A DNA stretch of 64,000 nucleotides from Klebsormidium nitens (Eukaryota > Streptophyta > Klebsormidiophyceae > Klebsormidiales > Klebsormidiaceae), in contig DF237200.1 in the NCBI GenBank assembly GCA_000708835.1, positions 1 through 64,000 of the forward strand, written 5' to 3'. Positions 1 through 14,700 of the stretch are shown here, piece by piece. The translations under genes were made by a program, and so were the position numbers. The notes under the pieces were generated by a model that was given only the letters and a program-made list of their open reading frames with translations, did not search any database and was not told the origin of the DNA. How positions within the stretch are numbered: the first letter of the stretch is position 1; every line of letters starts with the position of its first letter.

Positions 1-3000
1 AAATATATTCCTCCCCGCTTACAGCCAGCCGGCAGATTTGGAGTTTTTTAGGCAGGAGACTTAAGGTTTTCTCCTACTTTTACTCTTCTGCATGCTCTTT
101 CTGGTTTCCTTCTGGGTGTGTGCATCTTGATCTGGTCGATGCACTTAGCCCATGTCTCCTTGATCTGGGTCAGCTCGTGCCAGAGCCGCCCGGCCAGCCC
201 CTCGACACAGAAACAGCTGCAAACGATTTGCCAGCGGCTGTGTTTGTGAGGTCAGAAGCGCTGCGTTATTCTTGAACTCGAGGTGGAATCTTACTTGACG
301 ACCCAATCTTGCGAAAACTGGTAATGACATGCCGGAGCCTGGCAAGCACAAGATTTTTCCAGGTCATACTCTGGATCGGTGAACGCCATCGGGAAGCCAG
401 CTTCTTTCCGCTGAAAACGACACATCTGATCGCGCGTAATCAGCGGATTGGCAGCTTGATTAGTATCACTAGAGCGTTTCACACCATTGGTCACCTTAAC
501 CTTCCGGTTGCAGTCTGGATCATTGAGGACGATTAAAAGGGACCTCCAGACAATGATCAGCCCATACGTTGTCGCGCGCACAGATTGCTTTACTCTGAAG
601 CCTTTGCGTAGCCGGCTTGATTTTCTCTGCTGGTGGCCCCAAGCTTCACGCGCATCTTCGTAAGCCGCCGTTGATGCCCGCCGATCTGAGTTTGATCGAT
701 CGACAAATGTTGCAGATTCCTGACGATTGCCTTGCTGCTTTCTGCGTCTAGCTTCCTTTTTGCCAACGGGCCGGCCCGGACATCACTGTTTTTTGCAAGC
801 GGGTACATTTGGAACAATTATTGTGGATTCATCGCACATCCGCACGCTTGGTGAACGCATTTCCTGTTCGCCCTTGAGAGGGATCATAAAGCCGGACAAC
901 ACTCTCAAGGATTGCTGGTATAATAGTCGATCCCTGGGCAACCTCTGTCATGATCCCCATTGCTTGGGTGTTATGATTGGCTGGTCTGAGAGGCCGATAT
1001 GCTGCAATGCTGGCAAGAAAACGCGTTCGATAGGACGGCGCTTGCGTTATCCCTTGTCAACGGGTTTTGAGCTGCAAGGGTAGTTTACTGATATACAAAG
1101 TTCTTCCCAGAAAGAAATCCGTTTGCATCACTTTCTGCGCCGGTCTTGTTGCTAGACTTCATGTCATTGCGCACAGATGGACAACTCATCAAAAAGACTC
1201 TTGCATCGAGTGTTGCGTAGGTGATGCGCTTGCTCATCAAGGCATTAAAGATATAATGTGGTCGCACATATTGAAAGTCTCATAAGTCGCGACGTGTTTT
1301 AGCTAAGCTGATTGAACAGGTGGTAGCTGATGCCTGTACATGTGCCAAGCTGACCTCCGCTAGTGCCCTCGATCTGCCGGCATATACGTCATGTAATAGA
1401 GTGCGCGTGCTGGGTGTGTCAGACCTGGCTGTGAATGATCCGCCTTGTGGGGCACATTGCAAGCTCCATGTCTCTTTTCCTGTTGGAGCGCAGCTGAGCC
1501 AGTGTATCGAGTCAAACACATGACGTGCAAGGCCCCGCCAAACCTCCTTACTACGCAACAAATCATAGAGACGACGACCGGACAAGGTGGATTCTTTTGT
1601 GCAGCAATCTCGCCCCAAGTGTGATTAATTCTTCTTAGTACTGCCGGTTCTTGAGGTTTTCCGCGGCTTTATAGGTCCCCTCGCTAAATGATGATCAGCT
1701 GGATGGAAACCTTTCCTTCAACATGGGACGTGTAACGTGGCCGTCAATCCCCGATTCTTTTTACGGATCCATCATCCTTTTAATGGAAACAGCCGTTCTA
1801 ATATTCTTCAGAAGGCCATCGGTGGTTTCCTCGAGGGGACATGACGCAACTCTAGACTGATTCCCGGTCCTCCAAATCGATCCAAGATCAGGCGGCTTTG
1901 TAAGAAAAGCTTCCGCGGCAATTCTTTCTGTCGCTTGCCAAGAATTGCCAAGGGGGTTCAAGGCAATCGACTCTGCTTCAGAATTCTCTGAGTTGTTTCG
2001 CATCCCTCAATTTGACCATTGTTTGAGAATGAGGTCGCCCACCAAAGCTTTGGATGCTCGACTCAAATTAGTCCAGTTTCAAATGGTTGATGAGGTCGGA
2101 CGTTTCGACCCTGGTAAATCCCACCATAGCTGATAGGTCCGCCTGTTCATAAGCTATGAGAACAGGCGCTCCCATGAGAAGATGCACGCCACTTCTCACG
2201 GGTTGTTTGCTGTGAAGGCTAGCCTTGTTGACGCACTTGCAGGTGTACAATTTCAATCGATTGTATGTGCGGGCATTTGTTGGCAGTGAGATCGACGCCT
2301 GGAATTGAGGTGCATCACTTTGCAATACTTCGGAGTGAATGATCAAGATGGTCGAGCGCTGGCAGAGTTACCAGCTGCCGTGAGGAACCAATGTAAGACT
2401 GGTCTCTTAACAAGTAGCAAAAGCCTGCTGCACTGCTTCCTCTCTTCAACGTCCTGTAAAGACGTCAAGGGCATGAAGGAACTGCGAACGAAGGAACTGT
2501 GGCGGCTATGATACATTAGCCGGTCTTAGAGAGCGATTCTCATTGAATGGACCCCGGTCGATGTTTGAAGCCTGTACAACCGTCGTGATGCATATGCTTA
2601 TCAAAACATCTTTTGCTCGTTGTGAAATGCTCCTGGAGATTTTCAAAGGCCCGGGGGGGGGAGTGCGCTTCTTCCCGGCTCCTGCCAGCCACGCTCTTCA
2701 CACTGCCGTCTTTGTGTTGTTTTGGAGACTAAACGCCTTCACGTAGAAACCGCGATGGTCGGGCACGCAGCATATCAGTCCAATTGCAGATGACCATCGG
2801 CAGGCCTCAACCAACTAGTTGTTCTGCACCATCTTAAATTAATCCCACTATATATTACCGACCGCTACCACGCTGCTAGCCTTCGCGGTCCGCCGCCTTC
2901 TTTTCCTGAAGCTTGACAGGTATTCCAGATGCTTGAGAAGCACCTCGCCGTTGGATACTGCAGTGCGTCAAATCTTTCCTCCAGGGTTTTGCATAGTTTC

Positions 3001-6000
3001 GAGCACGATCCGAAGGGTCGCTCGTTTGTATCATGCTGCTTTCACCTGTTTTCAAAGACGAGGCCACCTTTACTGCGGAGCCGCTTATGCGCATTTGTCT
3101 AGCTATGGGCTGACAGCCGTGACTAAAGAGAATCGGGCTCCGCCCAGATTTCCAGTCGTTGTGTCCTGAGGCTGTTTCGTGTACCCTCGTTGTCTTCAGA
3201 AGTAAAGCAAGCCAATCCGCTCTGCGGCTTCTTAAGACCACTCCGAAGATGATACGCAGCTCACGAAATGGTTCGAGGACTTTGAATTTGTGTTCACCCT
3301 CTGTGCTGTCTATCGCTGACGTTGTTTGACGCAAGGTCCCTGTTTGTTATCCTACTTCTGGCAGCGCGCTCGGTTTAGCCAGCAGCTTTACGTTCTTTTA
3401 CTACCCTCATGTCCGTTTGCCCCAGATTCTTGTTACTTTTCTGCTGCAGAAGTTCGATTTCATTGGCACCATACTGGGTCCCTGGCTGTGAACGACACAT
3501 GTTGGTGAAGCACGGCGGCAAGCTTCGCCATAACGCTCAATCTCGTGGCACGTCAGTTCGAGCCAGTATGAGTAGTCAGAAGCGTGGGAGGCTCCCCCCG
3601 ATGCCCACTTCTGGTGATTTATCGGTTTCCTCGCTAGAAAATGGCCGCGAGAAAATAATTCTAGCTCGAAGTTTAGCACCTTGATGTGTATCGTCACCGT
3701 CATGCTCTTCCGGGCTCCCGATGAAGGAAGGCGCCCCTGGTTCCCTCGATCTAGTTCGAATTCGAAGAGGCCAGATCATCAAGTGCACGGGCTTTTCAGA
3801 GGGGACTGTTAAGCCAATTTGTCGAGCCTCAAATGTAAAGCTTCCAATATGCACGTGGCGCCACAAGAGTGACTTTTTGATGCTATGCTCCTTGAAGAAC
3901 ATCTGTCCACGCACCTTAAAAAATCGCTCGCGAAAGAGTGCATTCTAGGCTTCGACGCCGCCGCATGGGTGATCGGGCGCACGCGCCACAATCAGACGGC
4001 GCGCGGTCGGGCGCGCTGGCCCGCGGGGTCGGGCGCGCAAGCGCGCGCGCGAGACTTGCGCTCTAAGCGCCTACGCGTTGTGCAACTTGTGGATCAAACA
4101 TAATGAAGTGTTTACATCTCGGCGAAGCAGTCTTTGAAACCATTGTAAGTCAGCGAGAACATCAAGTTCAGCACTCTTACCAGCTTGCCGTGCAGCAACG
4201 ACTCCGAGACTGTGCGCCGCTTCAGCCTCTCTCCATATCGAATGTCTGCGGCTTTATAGAAGCAGATTGGTCCCCAGTGACGTACTGGATTGGATTAGCT
4301 TGCAGGCTTGAAAGTACGTGAGCCTTTGCTTCCGGCTCCTTGGCGCGCTGCTCTCGATATCAAAAGAAGGGTACGGCAGAAGTATGCGTCACGGAGCTCT
4401 GATCGTTCAAAACTCCATCTCATGAATCCTGGGGCTAGGAAGAAAGAAGGAGGCGGTGGGTTCCATCTGTACCCAGATAAGTTTCTTGAGGCCACTAATG
4501 ACAGTGACGAGTTACTGAGGTTGCGCGTTCAAGACGTCTTCTTAGATTGAACTTATGGTTCCTTGATCATGCAAAATCATAGACGCTGCCCGTCTCATTT
4601 GGTGAGATTCGAGAACGCTGGGGCACTCGTGACATAAATGCGTGAAGTGCTTGAACAAAGTTTCTGTACTCCTCGTTGAGCGCAAAAAGCTTTTCAATGC
4701 AAGCGGAATCTGGTCAGATGTTGTTGCCTTCGGTTGCACTCAGGATTAGACATCGTCACCGCTGCGTTTCGTTCGTCAACGCTGTAACTTTGTGTCGTAG
4801 CTCCTTTCAGTGCTTTTCCTCCAATTCTTTATGGTTACGTTTTGCGATCGCGCTGATCCCCCGCTAAGTTACACGATTTCTGGTCATAGGGCGCTGCTTT
4901 CAAGTTGCATCCTTTGGTCGCGGGGCGAAGAAGGGTACGCATGCTGGTCATGTCCTTTGCCAATCATATCGTGCGTACTTCAATCTTTCTGAGCCGGCTC
5001 GCCGTCGTCTTACTATTACTGATTTCTGCAGTGGGAAAGATTTTTGAATGATCTCGACGTATGCGCCGCGAAAATGTTCGTGGGCCTCTTTGCACCGGCT
5101 GTACCTCGCTTCCGTTCTCCCCCTTTGGATGTTTGCACATATGGTGGTCCTGTCGAAGACCTGTGGAGGTGATTAAATAGCGTCCCTTCAATGCTTTTTT
5201 GGGAACACGTTTCGTGCCCGTTTGTTGAAGAAGACGGGATCCCGGTCAGGAGTCCTGCACGGGCGGCTTTGATCGGTCATTCAACCAGCCAGAACCACAA
5301 TGGATGGGAGCTGCATAACGCTGGAATGTATGCACAAGTCGTTTTCTAGTAAATGATGCTTTGCCATGCTAGCCTTTTTTTGGAAGATGGCTGTCATTGC
5401 CACAATTTCCTTGGCATGGCCCCTTGTACTACCAGAGGATGCCGGAGTCTTTCGAGAGTGTGTATCTCCCACATATAAAAAGGTCGTACCGGCAAATCTA
5501 GACGTACCTTTCACACTCCGAAAGTTGGTAAGATTGCTCTACGTTGACATCTATCCTTTGAATTTTGGGTGGCGCTGGCAAGGATTGATCACAGCCGTTG
5601 GGGCGGGCGGACACCTCAACATATTCTTGCATGCGGTTCCATTATAAATGCCAAAGGCCAGCGCTCGTTTCTTACGAGGGTCAACCGCAAGCGCCCATCA
5701 TGCATTCCTTGGTTGATTTTGACCAACGATTCGACTTTGAAGGAAGCGCAACCGATCTCGTGCCAGCACACACAACGGGCCCCGAGTCGGTGATCTTGAG
5801 GATCCTCTTGACGTGTCGCTATGAACACAACCACTGAATCCAGCATGACCGCAATCTACCATCTTCTCTCGTTTGGATCTGACACTGCGTGAGGGCAGAA
5901 TGCGTTAAAGGGTACGGGACGGGATAATCCTTTTGCTGTTGCCTGGCCATGATGCGAGAAGGAAGCTCGGGAGCGAGAGATCGCCGCCCCCACGCATTGA

Positions 6001-9000
6001 CTACTCCGGCTTCTCTTAGCCAGGCGCCGGCGCCTTTCCTCCTGATAGCTAACCGTTCATCATTATCTTCGTGTGTCTATTTGGGAAATTATCACAAAGT
6101 GCCACATTCAGAAGGCATTGCGCGCGCGCGAGCGCCGCGGGGGCGCGGGCGCGCGGCTTGAGCTCTAGGCGCATGCCAGTTCAGGGCGAATCTATCCTTG
6201 AAGGATTGTAATATGCGAGTTTACCAAAAGCCCCTTGAAAGCGTCCAATCCGACGGGGCCGTGCGTTGAGAATTTTTAACGAAAAGCCTTGCGACGATCC
6301 CAGAAACCAGGCTGTGCACGGCTGGAAAGCGTGCCCCTCCGGTTGTCGAGTTCAGATGGCAGCCCTTTCTCCACACACGGGCCACATGATTGGAAACTGC
6401 AGTGGATTAACAAGGTGTGGCAATGTTGCCGCCTCCGAAGGTGCCGGCTGTCTTGACGCGGAAGCGCGTGCGTTTCCTGCTATCCTCAGAAACTTCGTCG
6501 ACGTTTTCTCAAACCGTCTGGTTCGAATTCAAAGCAAGTATGCAGCTTTCTGGTCCTTGAGCTTTCGTGGTATAATAGGCCGCGCGAAGTACTTGCGTCT
6601 ACCGTCCCCCGTTTGTGGGTCATCTTTCCGTCTTTTTGGGTCAAGTTACAGTCTTCGTGGGCCAGGAAGAGGTTGCGACCTTGGACAGTATGTAGCCAAC
6701 GGCTTGTAAAAGGTTCTGCCAAGCTATTCGACCCAAAGAAATTCTTCAATTCCGTCTCCATCTGCGTGCTATGCATCGCTCAATGCTTCCTGTGTACCTT
6801 GACCGGATTGAAAAAGATTTTCTGCGGTCTTCTTCCTTCAATGCGTCATATCAAACTTCTTTGGAGCTAGTTTTTCCGTCGCTTGTACAAGCGGCGGTTT
6901 TGATACTTGGAAGCGGGTCTGATCGCCGCGTCCTGATCAATATGACGGAATCAGGACTGCTTTCTGGAATACCCTGGCAGTAATTGGCACTATAACGTAT
7001 CCACTTGACTTTCAATTTTGAAAGGCCTTGGCGTACTGTTCGGAGCACGCTCTGCCCCTTTACAGAGTCATCAAGAAGGACAAACCAAACAGCTGACTTT
7101 GGGATGAGTTCCGCCGCGGATCACTTTTTCTAATTGCTTTTCAATATTACATTCCTTGAAGTATGAAAAAAAGAGTGGAGTCTTATTCAAGGGCCATTGT
7201 TTATCTGGGACATAGTACTGGTCGTACGATAGAAGAGTCGCATCCTCTTCCAGGGCGACCAGCGTCAAAGCAGGAACGTCGAAACCGCAGGCTGCCAGAT
7301 GTGGGAGGACGCTGCAAATGATGCCAGAGTTATGCCATGGAAAGAAGTGCAGTGCGCTGCTGGGCGGGAATGGAACCAGTTGCGATTGTGAATTTAGAAC
7401 CGAGCCCATTTGAATCAAGGCTGCTTAAGAACTCATTTTTATGAATTTTCACGTTATAATCGTCTGCGAGACGCTGCTTTTGGCCTTGCTTCCTTACGCC
7501 GCGGCATGAATACTACTGCGCGAGCGCCACATCTATGTAGGAGGCGCGCGCGCAGGCGGAACTGGAGCTCTGAGCGCGGAAGCGCCTGACATGCTGGTGC
7601 AGTAGTAGGTTCAGTCACTTTTCCCGTGAAATAAATGACTCTTACAAATAAGAAGAGGTTCTCAAACTTCATTTTGTTCACACGCGGTGCCGATCACGGT
7701 TTCACCACACTTCAAAAAAGCTGGAATCAACTATGATTTATCTTTCGGCGAAGCTGGCGAGGATTGAAAGACCTGGCGGTGCGCCCAAACATAATCCACT
7801 CTTACTGATCTATGATTGCCAGAGGCTCATTCCTCGTTTGGTATAAAGTCAATCAGTCTACAAAACAAATGGAGGAGTTGCGGCGGAAGATGCCCCTCTC
7901 GGCGACGCTGCTGCTTGCCAAGAACAAGCCTTTTTACTTATCTGAAAACCGAATCCCGAAGTCCAAATCCCCAAGGCTGAGATTATGAGATTAAACGCCC
8001 ATCATGCTTTCTGCGGTTGATGTTAACGAACGGGTCGAGTTGGAAAGATTTGATCTTTGAGCCAGTACACTCACGGGCCACGAAGTGTGTATAATAGTCT
8101 CCTTGACAGGGCGCTTTTCGCCAGCGTTGGCAGGGTCGAACAGACCGCAGCTTATCTTTTCTCAATGAAAACAGAACTGACTGTGGGCGAGGGCTATTTG
8201 CATAGAATATTAGGGACGGGCTACGCCTTTGCGTAATCTTCCCTGGCCAGGATGCGCCAAAGGAACTTGGGTGGGAGGCCGCCCCACAGTTCTCCCTTGA
8301 ATTCTGCTGAGCTAGCGCCATCGCCTCTTCTTCGTAAGAAGTTGAAAATCATTCATGTTACTTCTTTTGCCCGTGCAGTATGAGTTTTGTGCTTGCTGAC
8401 TTGCTGTCTTCGACCCTACCAACGCCTCTGAAAGTCAAACTCCTCCCCTGATTTGCATGGTGGGGCTCATAAGACGTTCGCCGGTTATGACTAAGCTCGA
8501 GCACGGCCGTGCACTTATACGGTTTCTAAAGGAACTGTGCCAAACGTGTAATGAAAATTGTAAACGTCTCAGACGTGAACTGGTTATACTTCGAAGGTGG
8601 ATTCAGTGGATTGAATTTGGTTGTACTTGGTTGGGCTTTTTGTCTGTCCCAGCTTCATGATTCGCTTCCAGTCGAAAGCGAGGTGGCGTTATAGTGTGCC
8701 AACTACGACTAAGTTTGGCTTGCTGCTGTTGCTCCGGTCCATTGGTCTTACCGATTTGCCCGCGGAACGCTGATTGCATCTTGCTTTCGTGTGCCTCGGC
8801 TTGGTCGCTATGCGAGCGCCACTTTCAGCATTCATTGCGCATGAACGGTCGCACGGTCCGCGCGCGTGGGTGTGCGCGCCGGTCACAGGCAGGCGCGGGC
8901 GAGCGCGGGCCGCGGTCTCCGCGAGCGCAAGCGGCGGGCGGGAGGGCGTGCGCGCGGGCATTAGCGTCGCGGGGGGGCGAGCGCACGGACGGGACTTGAG

Positions 9001-11777
9001 CTGTCAGTACAGCTCATTCTCGCTGCATCGAGAACGGCTGTGAACTGGCCTTTGAACACATCGTCGGGCCATTCAGACTTTGCGGAGACCGAGGACGCTT
9101 TTTCCTACTGTGACTCATATAAACAGCCTTTCTTCAGACAAATAAAGTTGAAAGCCCTCGTGGTGTGGAAAAGGTGTCGCTGTTTTGATGGCTCGACGGT
9201 GCTGTACAAAACCGGCGCGGCGCCCGCATGTTTTCAAATACATGTAGTCACGAGCGTCGTTTGCTCGAACCGTTCCGTTTGACGCCACGGGCCAGAAGCG
9301 CAGATCTCTGTGCGGATGTAAACGGCACGAAGCTTAGAAGCTGCAAGTCGCGCTACTGTGGTTCATCATTCTATCCTTCGTACGCAAACATTGAGCTGGC
9401 CAGGATGAAGGTCGATCTTGGTTCAATGCCAATTGTAGAAGTTTCTCTGAGCCAGATTACTCAATCCAAGCGTCCGTCGCTGCTACATCTCTGCCTCTGT
9501 GCCCAGTAACCCGGTTCTTCCCTGGTCGCTCTTCAGGGCTGAGCAACGCTCGTCCCCAGCTTCTGTCACGAATCGAGTGCGCGGCTTGGGGACTGCGCTG
9601 TTCCATCTTCCGGTCCGTCACCAGACTTACAGAGAAAGCTCCATAGGGCTCCGTTAATGTATAATATGTCCTCTTGAACGTCTTCAAATCTTCCTTTATC
9701 ACCATCTCATATTCTGACGCCGTTCGTCGGTTCGGTCTCAACCCTACTCCTTTACGTGCTCGAGAGCAAGACTGCTTATCTTTCAAATCCCTGGAAAAGT
9801 GGACTGGTGTAGGCTTGTGATATGCGCTTGAAAGCCTTCGGCGTCGCTTCTCGGCGCCCTGCCCTTAATAAAGTCAAAGAGTATGGACAATTATGGATCG
9901 GATTATTCTTCCAAAATCAAAGTCTAATCTGTTCAAGGCCGCGGCCAGGATAAAAGGACCCGGTGGGATCAAAATGGACCCACTTTCCCGCCGGGAAAGA
10001 TTCCTTGAAGCCATCTGCTCAGTTGGCGACTGGGAGGCGGCGCTTATCGTACCAGGTCATGAAGAAACTTCTCTTCTGTTGATTGGAGTCGTGCTTTGTC
10101 TTCAACGCCAATGATAAGAATATGATTGACCGGCCAGTCAGTCTTGCACCCATTAAGCATGTTTCCAGGGGACTTTCTGACGTCGATCTTTGGGCATTTA
10201 CTGCAGGTGAACTTTGACGCACTGACACCGAGCAACACTTGATTTCAGCACCGTGCTTTCAAAATCGTGGCCGTTAGAATCGACGGCACGCTCGATGACT
10301 GTACTGTTACGGTAGTGGGGACACAGGCCTGGCGAGATCAGTAAGATACAGGAAACAAACCGTCAGGAAACATCAACGTACAGTATCAGGGGCGACGATT
10401 TTTTACAACCAACTCTAAAGAAAAGATCTGAAGGACTGTATGCACCAGACGGGGCGGCATCCCGAAACTACTCAACCCAGATCTCTTGGCTTCGACGTTG
10501 GCATCCTTCGGTTACCTCAGGCTATCCGATTGTGGTCACGCGCGCACTACGGAGGCGGCCTATAAGTTGCTCAATCACACGACTTACACTCCGAAGGCGG
10601 CGGATGCCACCTCAAGTGAATTCCCTCATGCTCGTTTAAGGTCCTGAAGTCATGTATGCGTCGGATCGATTCATGCATAGGCTAGCTGCGCGACAGTGCA
10701 GATGGCAGTGGATGGCCGATCAAGCGGAAAATGAATGGCAGAGTGAGTCAGTCTTGTCAGCAAAATTACCGGCCTCATATCGAGCTTAGCGCCTGGCATG
10801 CATGAACGTAGTAGCAATTGAGCGCATGATATGAACGGAATACATTGCCTCCGACGTTCCGACGTCCGCTCGCGGACTTATACATCTGTTGAGCGGTCGT
10901 CGGGGCAGATTGATATAACCAAAGAACAACTTTCAGCAAAATGGGTGCATGATGAAATCCCGACCATACGCGGCAGCTAGATGAAAGGGTCGTGAAACAT
11001 GTATATACAAGCGACATCATGCAACGATCCAACCACGCGCGGTGGCCAACTATAAGAGGCCGGGCCGCTCTTCCATGATCGTACGCTAGAGAATGGCTTG
11101 AATGATAAGCGGCATGTGTGGCGCGGCGGGGCCCCCGGTCGCTCAGTGGGCCTGTCCGCGGCACGGCGCCCGTGCCGTTTGGGCGCGCCCCTACCATGTG
11201 CCGCGCAGGCCAGCCAGCGCTGTGCCGCACGCGCGCCGCCGGCAGTGCGGCGCAGTGCGGCAGCTGCTGGTATGTGCATACCTCAGTAAGTCTTGTCTGC
11301 AACCAACACTTTGGCAATATGTAGAAGCCAATTGAATGATGTGCAAAGAAAGTCAAGCTAGCCATGCACTGAGGACAGAATTGCAATAATTGTCACACTC
11401 GACTTGGCTTCAGGTGTTTGAGAGTGTTTCACACCAACCAGAGTGGCGGAGACACTAATAAAAGGAGACTGCTTTGATAGTTTTGCTGCACGGAGAGCAC
11501 GCCCAATTGGCGCAAGGGCTCGGTCATGTTACTGCTACCAAACGCTTTAGAAACGTGCAAACCTACGTCAATAGCCTAGGCAGGGACTTGACTCAAACCA
11601 TGGACTAGCAGCTTGATCGTCACAGATATCCGGCCGGAAAGTTGTGACGAGCTTGGTACGTCACACGCAAGGTTAAACCAACAAGAATGGACAACATTGG
11701 AAGCTGAGTCGATATATTTTAATAACTGGATATCTTGCGATGCAATTCGTCGTTTAAAGACGATTTAAGGCTAACGG
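1..11777. other. Gene-poor region with decayed repeats
   Basis: I recognise no gene in these 11.8 kb. Open frames are short, overlap on both strands, and resemble no family I know. The longest, 10775-11386 on the minus strand, runs through a GC-rich patch and has low-complexity Arg/Ala/Pro content. The region holds GC-rich patches near 3950-4070, 6118-6165, 7500-7590, 8860-9000 and 11110-11270. It also holds diverged long repeats (listed separately) and a G-run at about 2652. Parallel peptide-like remnants occur on the minus strand near 5616-5846 and 7983-8130, which suggests ancient, inactivated mobile-element or gene-duplicate sequence. That reading is inference; nothing intact is visible. 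Confidence 0.6.
3720..9060. repeat. Degenerate long direct repeats with GC-rich patches
   Basis: Blocks at 5690-5840 and 7992-8135 align in the same orientation; both begin with cgcccatcatgc and share further patches at roughly two thirds identity by eye. They are followed by a second aligned pair at 5945-6030 and 8235-8320 (ctggccatgatgcg versus ctggccaggatgcg). A GC-rich patch ending in a variant of gcttgagctctaggcgc follows at 6118-6165. Related patches end near 4060, 7590 and 9005. The spacing suggests two or more old tandem or dispersed copies of a unit of about 2.3-2.7 kb. The identity of the parent element is not recognisable. Confidence 0.4.
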
Positions 11778-14700
11778 CTAATTCGCGCCAGTTGCACCAC
11801 CGGGTAGGTCCTCAAATTCGGCTTTGACATCTGTAGCTGTAACACTCTGAAAGCTTAAAACGTACAAACAGAAACAGGCTCTAGAAACAATTGTGACGTC
11901 TTGAAATCTTTGAGCGTCGGCGTCGCTAACTTCGCCTAAAGAATTACAGGCTTCCCACGTCCGCATTACCACCATAAGCTCTGAACGCACATGCGTGCAA
12001 AACTGCTCTATGTGGAAGCCCCATTCGAAGCAATGGGGCTTCCACGGTGGAAGAGACCTGCGGCTCAAGTAAACGAGAATGTCTGCCGCCATGACCGGGT
12101 CACTGTCTCTCAGTCCTCCATCGCGGTTCTGCGCAACAATTCTTCTAATCCTCCAGCTGAGAGAAGGCTTCCCCAGCAACTCGCAGTATCCCCGCTACCT
12201 TGGCCCGGTCCGTTACCATCCATTCCTGCAAGGCAGCTCAGAAAATGTTCTGAGCGGAACCCTAGATTTTGCTGAACCCTCACTTTGCTGCTACGTCGGT
12301 TTAAATCCGCGGACGAAAGGCAATCGAAAACCAGAATTCAAAGAACACAGACATGCAAGGAGGCGAGGACGTATCGTGTAGAGAGCGCTTTAACGTCGAG
12401 GACATCCCGGTCAGAAAGCCGAGCGGACGCATGTAGGTCAGGACACCGGTTTCAGAAGCCTTCACGGATACGTCGAGGAACGGCCGCAATATTGCACCTT
12501 GCAACATTCACATCCCAGTAGTACCGGTCTCGGAAGCTCGAACCTCTGAGGAAGGAGCTATATCTCAAACCAATGTCCTTAACTGGAGTAAGCAGCAGCT
12601 ATATTCATCGCCAATTGCAGACTTATCTAGGTGGTGCTGCGCTTACCAAAGGGTGGTGAATCAAGTTCAGCACCCACGGAAAAAAAAAAGGGAGGGGCGG
12701 CGAAAAGGAAAATACCTGGTCCCCGGGCATGACTGAACTGGTGCAGCGGTCGAAGGACACCTCGGGGTTGAGGAACTTCATCCTGCTGCGCATCGCCACG
12801 CGCGCACTGCCGTGCAGCTCACGGACGCCCGCGCGCCGCACGATGTCCGCAGCGTTCGCCTCGGACACGCCAGCTGCGCAAGCAGGAGGAAAAGAGGGAG
12901 CTTTGGCAATATTCAGAAGTCAAGCCTCGAGAGAAACGACTGAACGGTCTGGATCCGCTCGTAGGTTTAGGAGAGTTTCAAGCATCCGTTTGTCTCACCC
13001 GGGCGCAAAACGACTGGGATTTTTCATTAGGACGTCTTGAAAGCGATTTCCTCCCTTCAAGTTCTCAACGCACGTTCTTAAGGCTAAGATTTGGAAAAAG
13101 TCGATATACATTCAAGATTCGAGCTGTATCTTAAACGGGAGCACCTATTTGCCGACTTCTAGTCGAGTCGTAGAATCACGGACAGTGACTACCGGATTGC
13201 TTCGCTCCCTTGAGGTTCGATCAAAATACATGCCTACTAGGAAAGTGAGAAAGAAAAGCATTCGATTCGAGAGACGGACGCACCTCCGGCCATGACCTTG
13301 ATTCTCCCCCGGGCGGCCTCAACCAGGCTCTTCAACACGGGTACGCCCTGAGCAGCGGTCGTCTGCTGCCCTGAAGTCAGCACCCGGGGAATCTCCAGCT
13401 CGATCAGGGTCTGAAGAGGACGGCAGAATATCAAAATGATGGCAGATTGGATACGCTTTCAGCTCACAACGCCCTCGCTTTGCTGGTTTTCGACTGGAGG
13501 CTGGACTACGGGTCAGTTGTTGTCTGAAGATCCTGAGCCAGATAATTTTGTCAGGAGATCCTGAGCCAGATGTTGTAGTCAGAAGACTTTGAGCCAGAGG
13601 TTGTCGTCAGAAGTTTCATCGACAGGCACCCTGTTGGCTTGACGTCCGCAGTGCCAATTCGCGAAAGAGCTGTACTGAAACCACTAGGTACCCGGAACTT
13701 GGCTCACATAATTCTCTAGAATACTTATTGGTAAGCTCAACGTATAGAGTTATACTAGCTAATACTAAAAACCTGAACCCAACTAATCACCTGCTCCGCA
13801 CCCGTACCCACCCTAACCCCCATACTAATCCTACCCGTCTTAGTTACTATAATTTGAGCTCACTAGATCTATTCTAGAGAACGATCTGGCTCACCTCCAG
13901 GGCTTGCAGAGGGTCTCTGCAGACGTCGAACGCTCGGTGGAAGGTTATGTCGAGCCCCAGCCGCTTGCACAGGGCCACGAACGGCTTCATCTGCAACGAC
14001 CAGCGGATTCATCGGAGCAAAGCTCTAGAGGAACAGTAGAAGCTTTTTCGGATTGCCGGGCTTATGAAGAGGATAACGGGCTCGGCATCGTTTCCAATCT
14101 AATCAGATAATCATTCTCGAATGGAGAACGGCACCACAGTTCCATGTGAGGCACCCGTCGAAAGGATAGTTGCTGGCTTGGAGACAATGGGAACGGACCC
14201 CTCGACCTTCAGAGCACTAGCAAGGGCTAAGGCGAGCGACGACGAAGAACCTTGGGAGGGCAGTTCCGGCTCGTGTACGAATCGAGGCAAGCAAACAGTT
14301 TCGTTGGCCATCCAATGTCAGCCGGGGGTTCGAGGAGGGTCTTCCCGGAATTTCAACTACTCACAGCTTATACACAGACAATTCACCACCTGCTGGTTGG
14401 CATTAAGGAGCAGCAGGCTCTAGTACTTTCCGGAAAGAGTCAGTTTCCAGATCAGAAACCGGTTGCGGTGCCCTTTGCGCGGTAATCTCAGCTCGGACAA
14501 TTGTTCGCGGGAAACCTTACAATCGCAACAGACAACGGTTGAGCGGTGTTCGTTGGTCCAGCATCTTTGCAGAGTCGACTGGGCAAAACAGTCTGAATTC
14601 GTCTCAGCATGAAAAAGCAAATAGAAATGAGCAGCTCACTCGTTCAACATCGATCTCTCCCGCAGCATTGAGAACTCCCAGCACGATCCCGTTGGCCCCC

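Noticed and set aside
10775-11386. 203-codon open frame on the minus strand
   Set aside because: Crosses a GC-rich patch where stops are rare on both strands, has no domain, and overlaps other open frames on both strands.
13780-13840. Telomere-like CCCTAACC word
   Set aside because: A single ccctaaccccc occurrence in a loosely repetitive intron stretch; no array.
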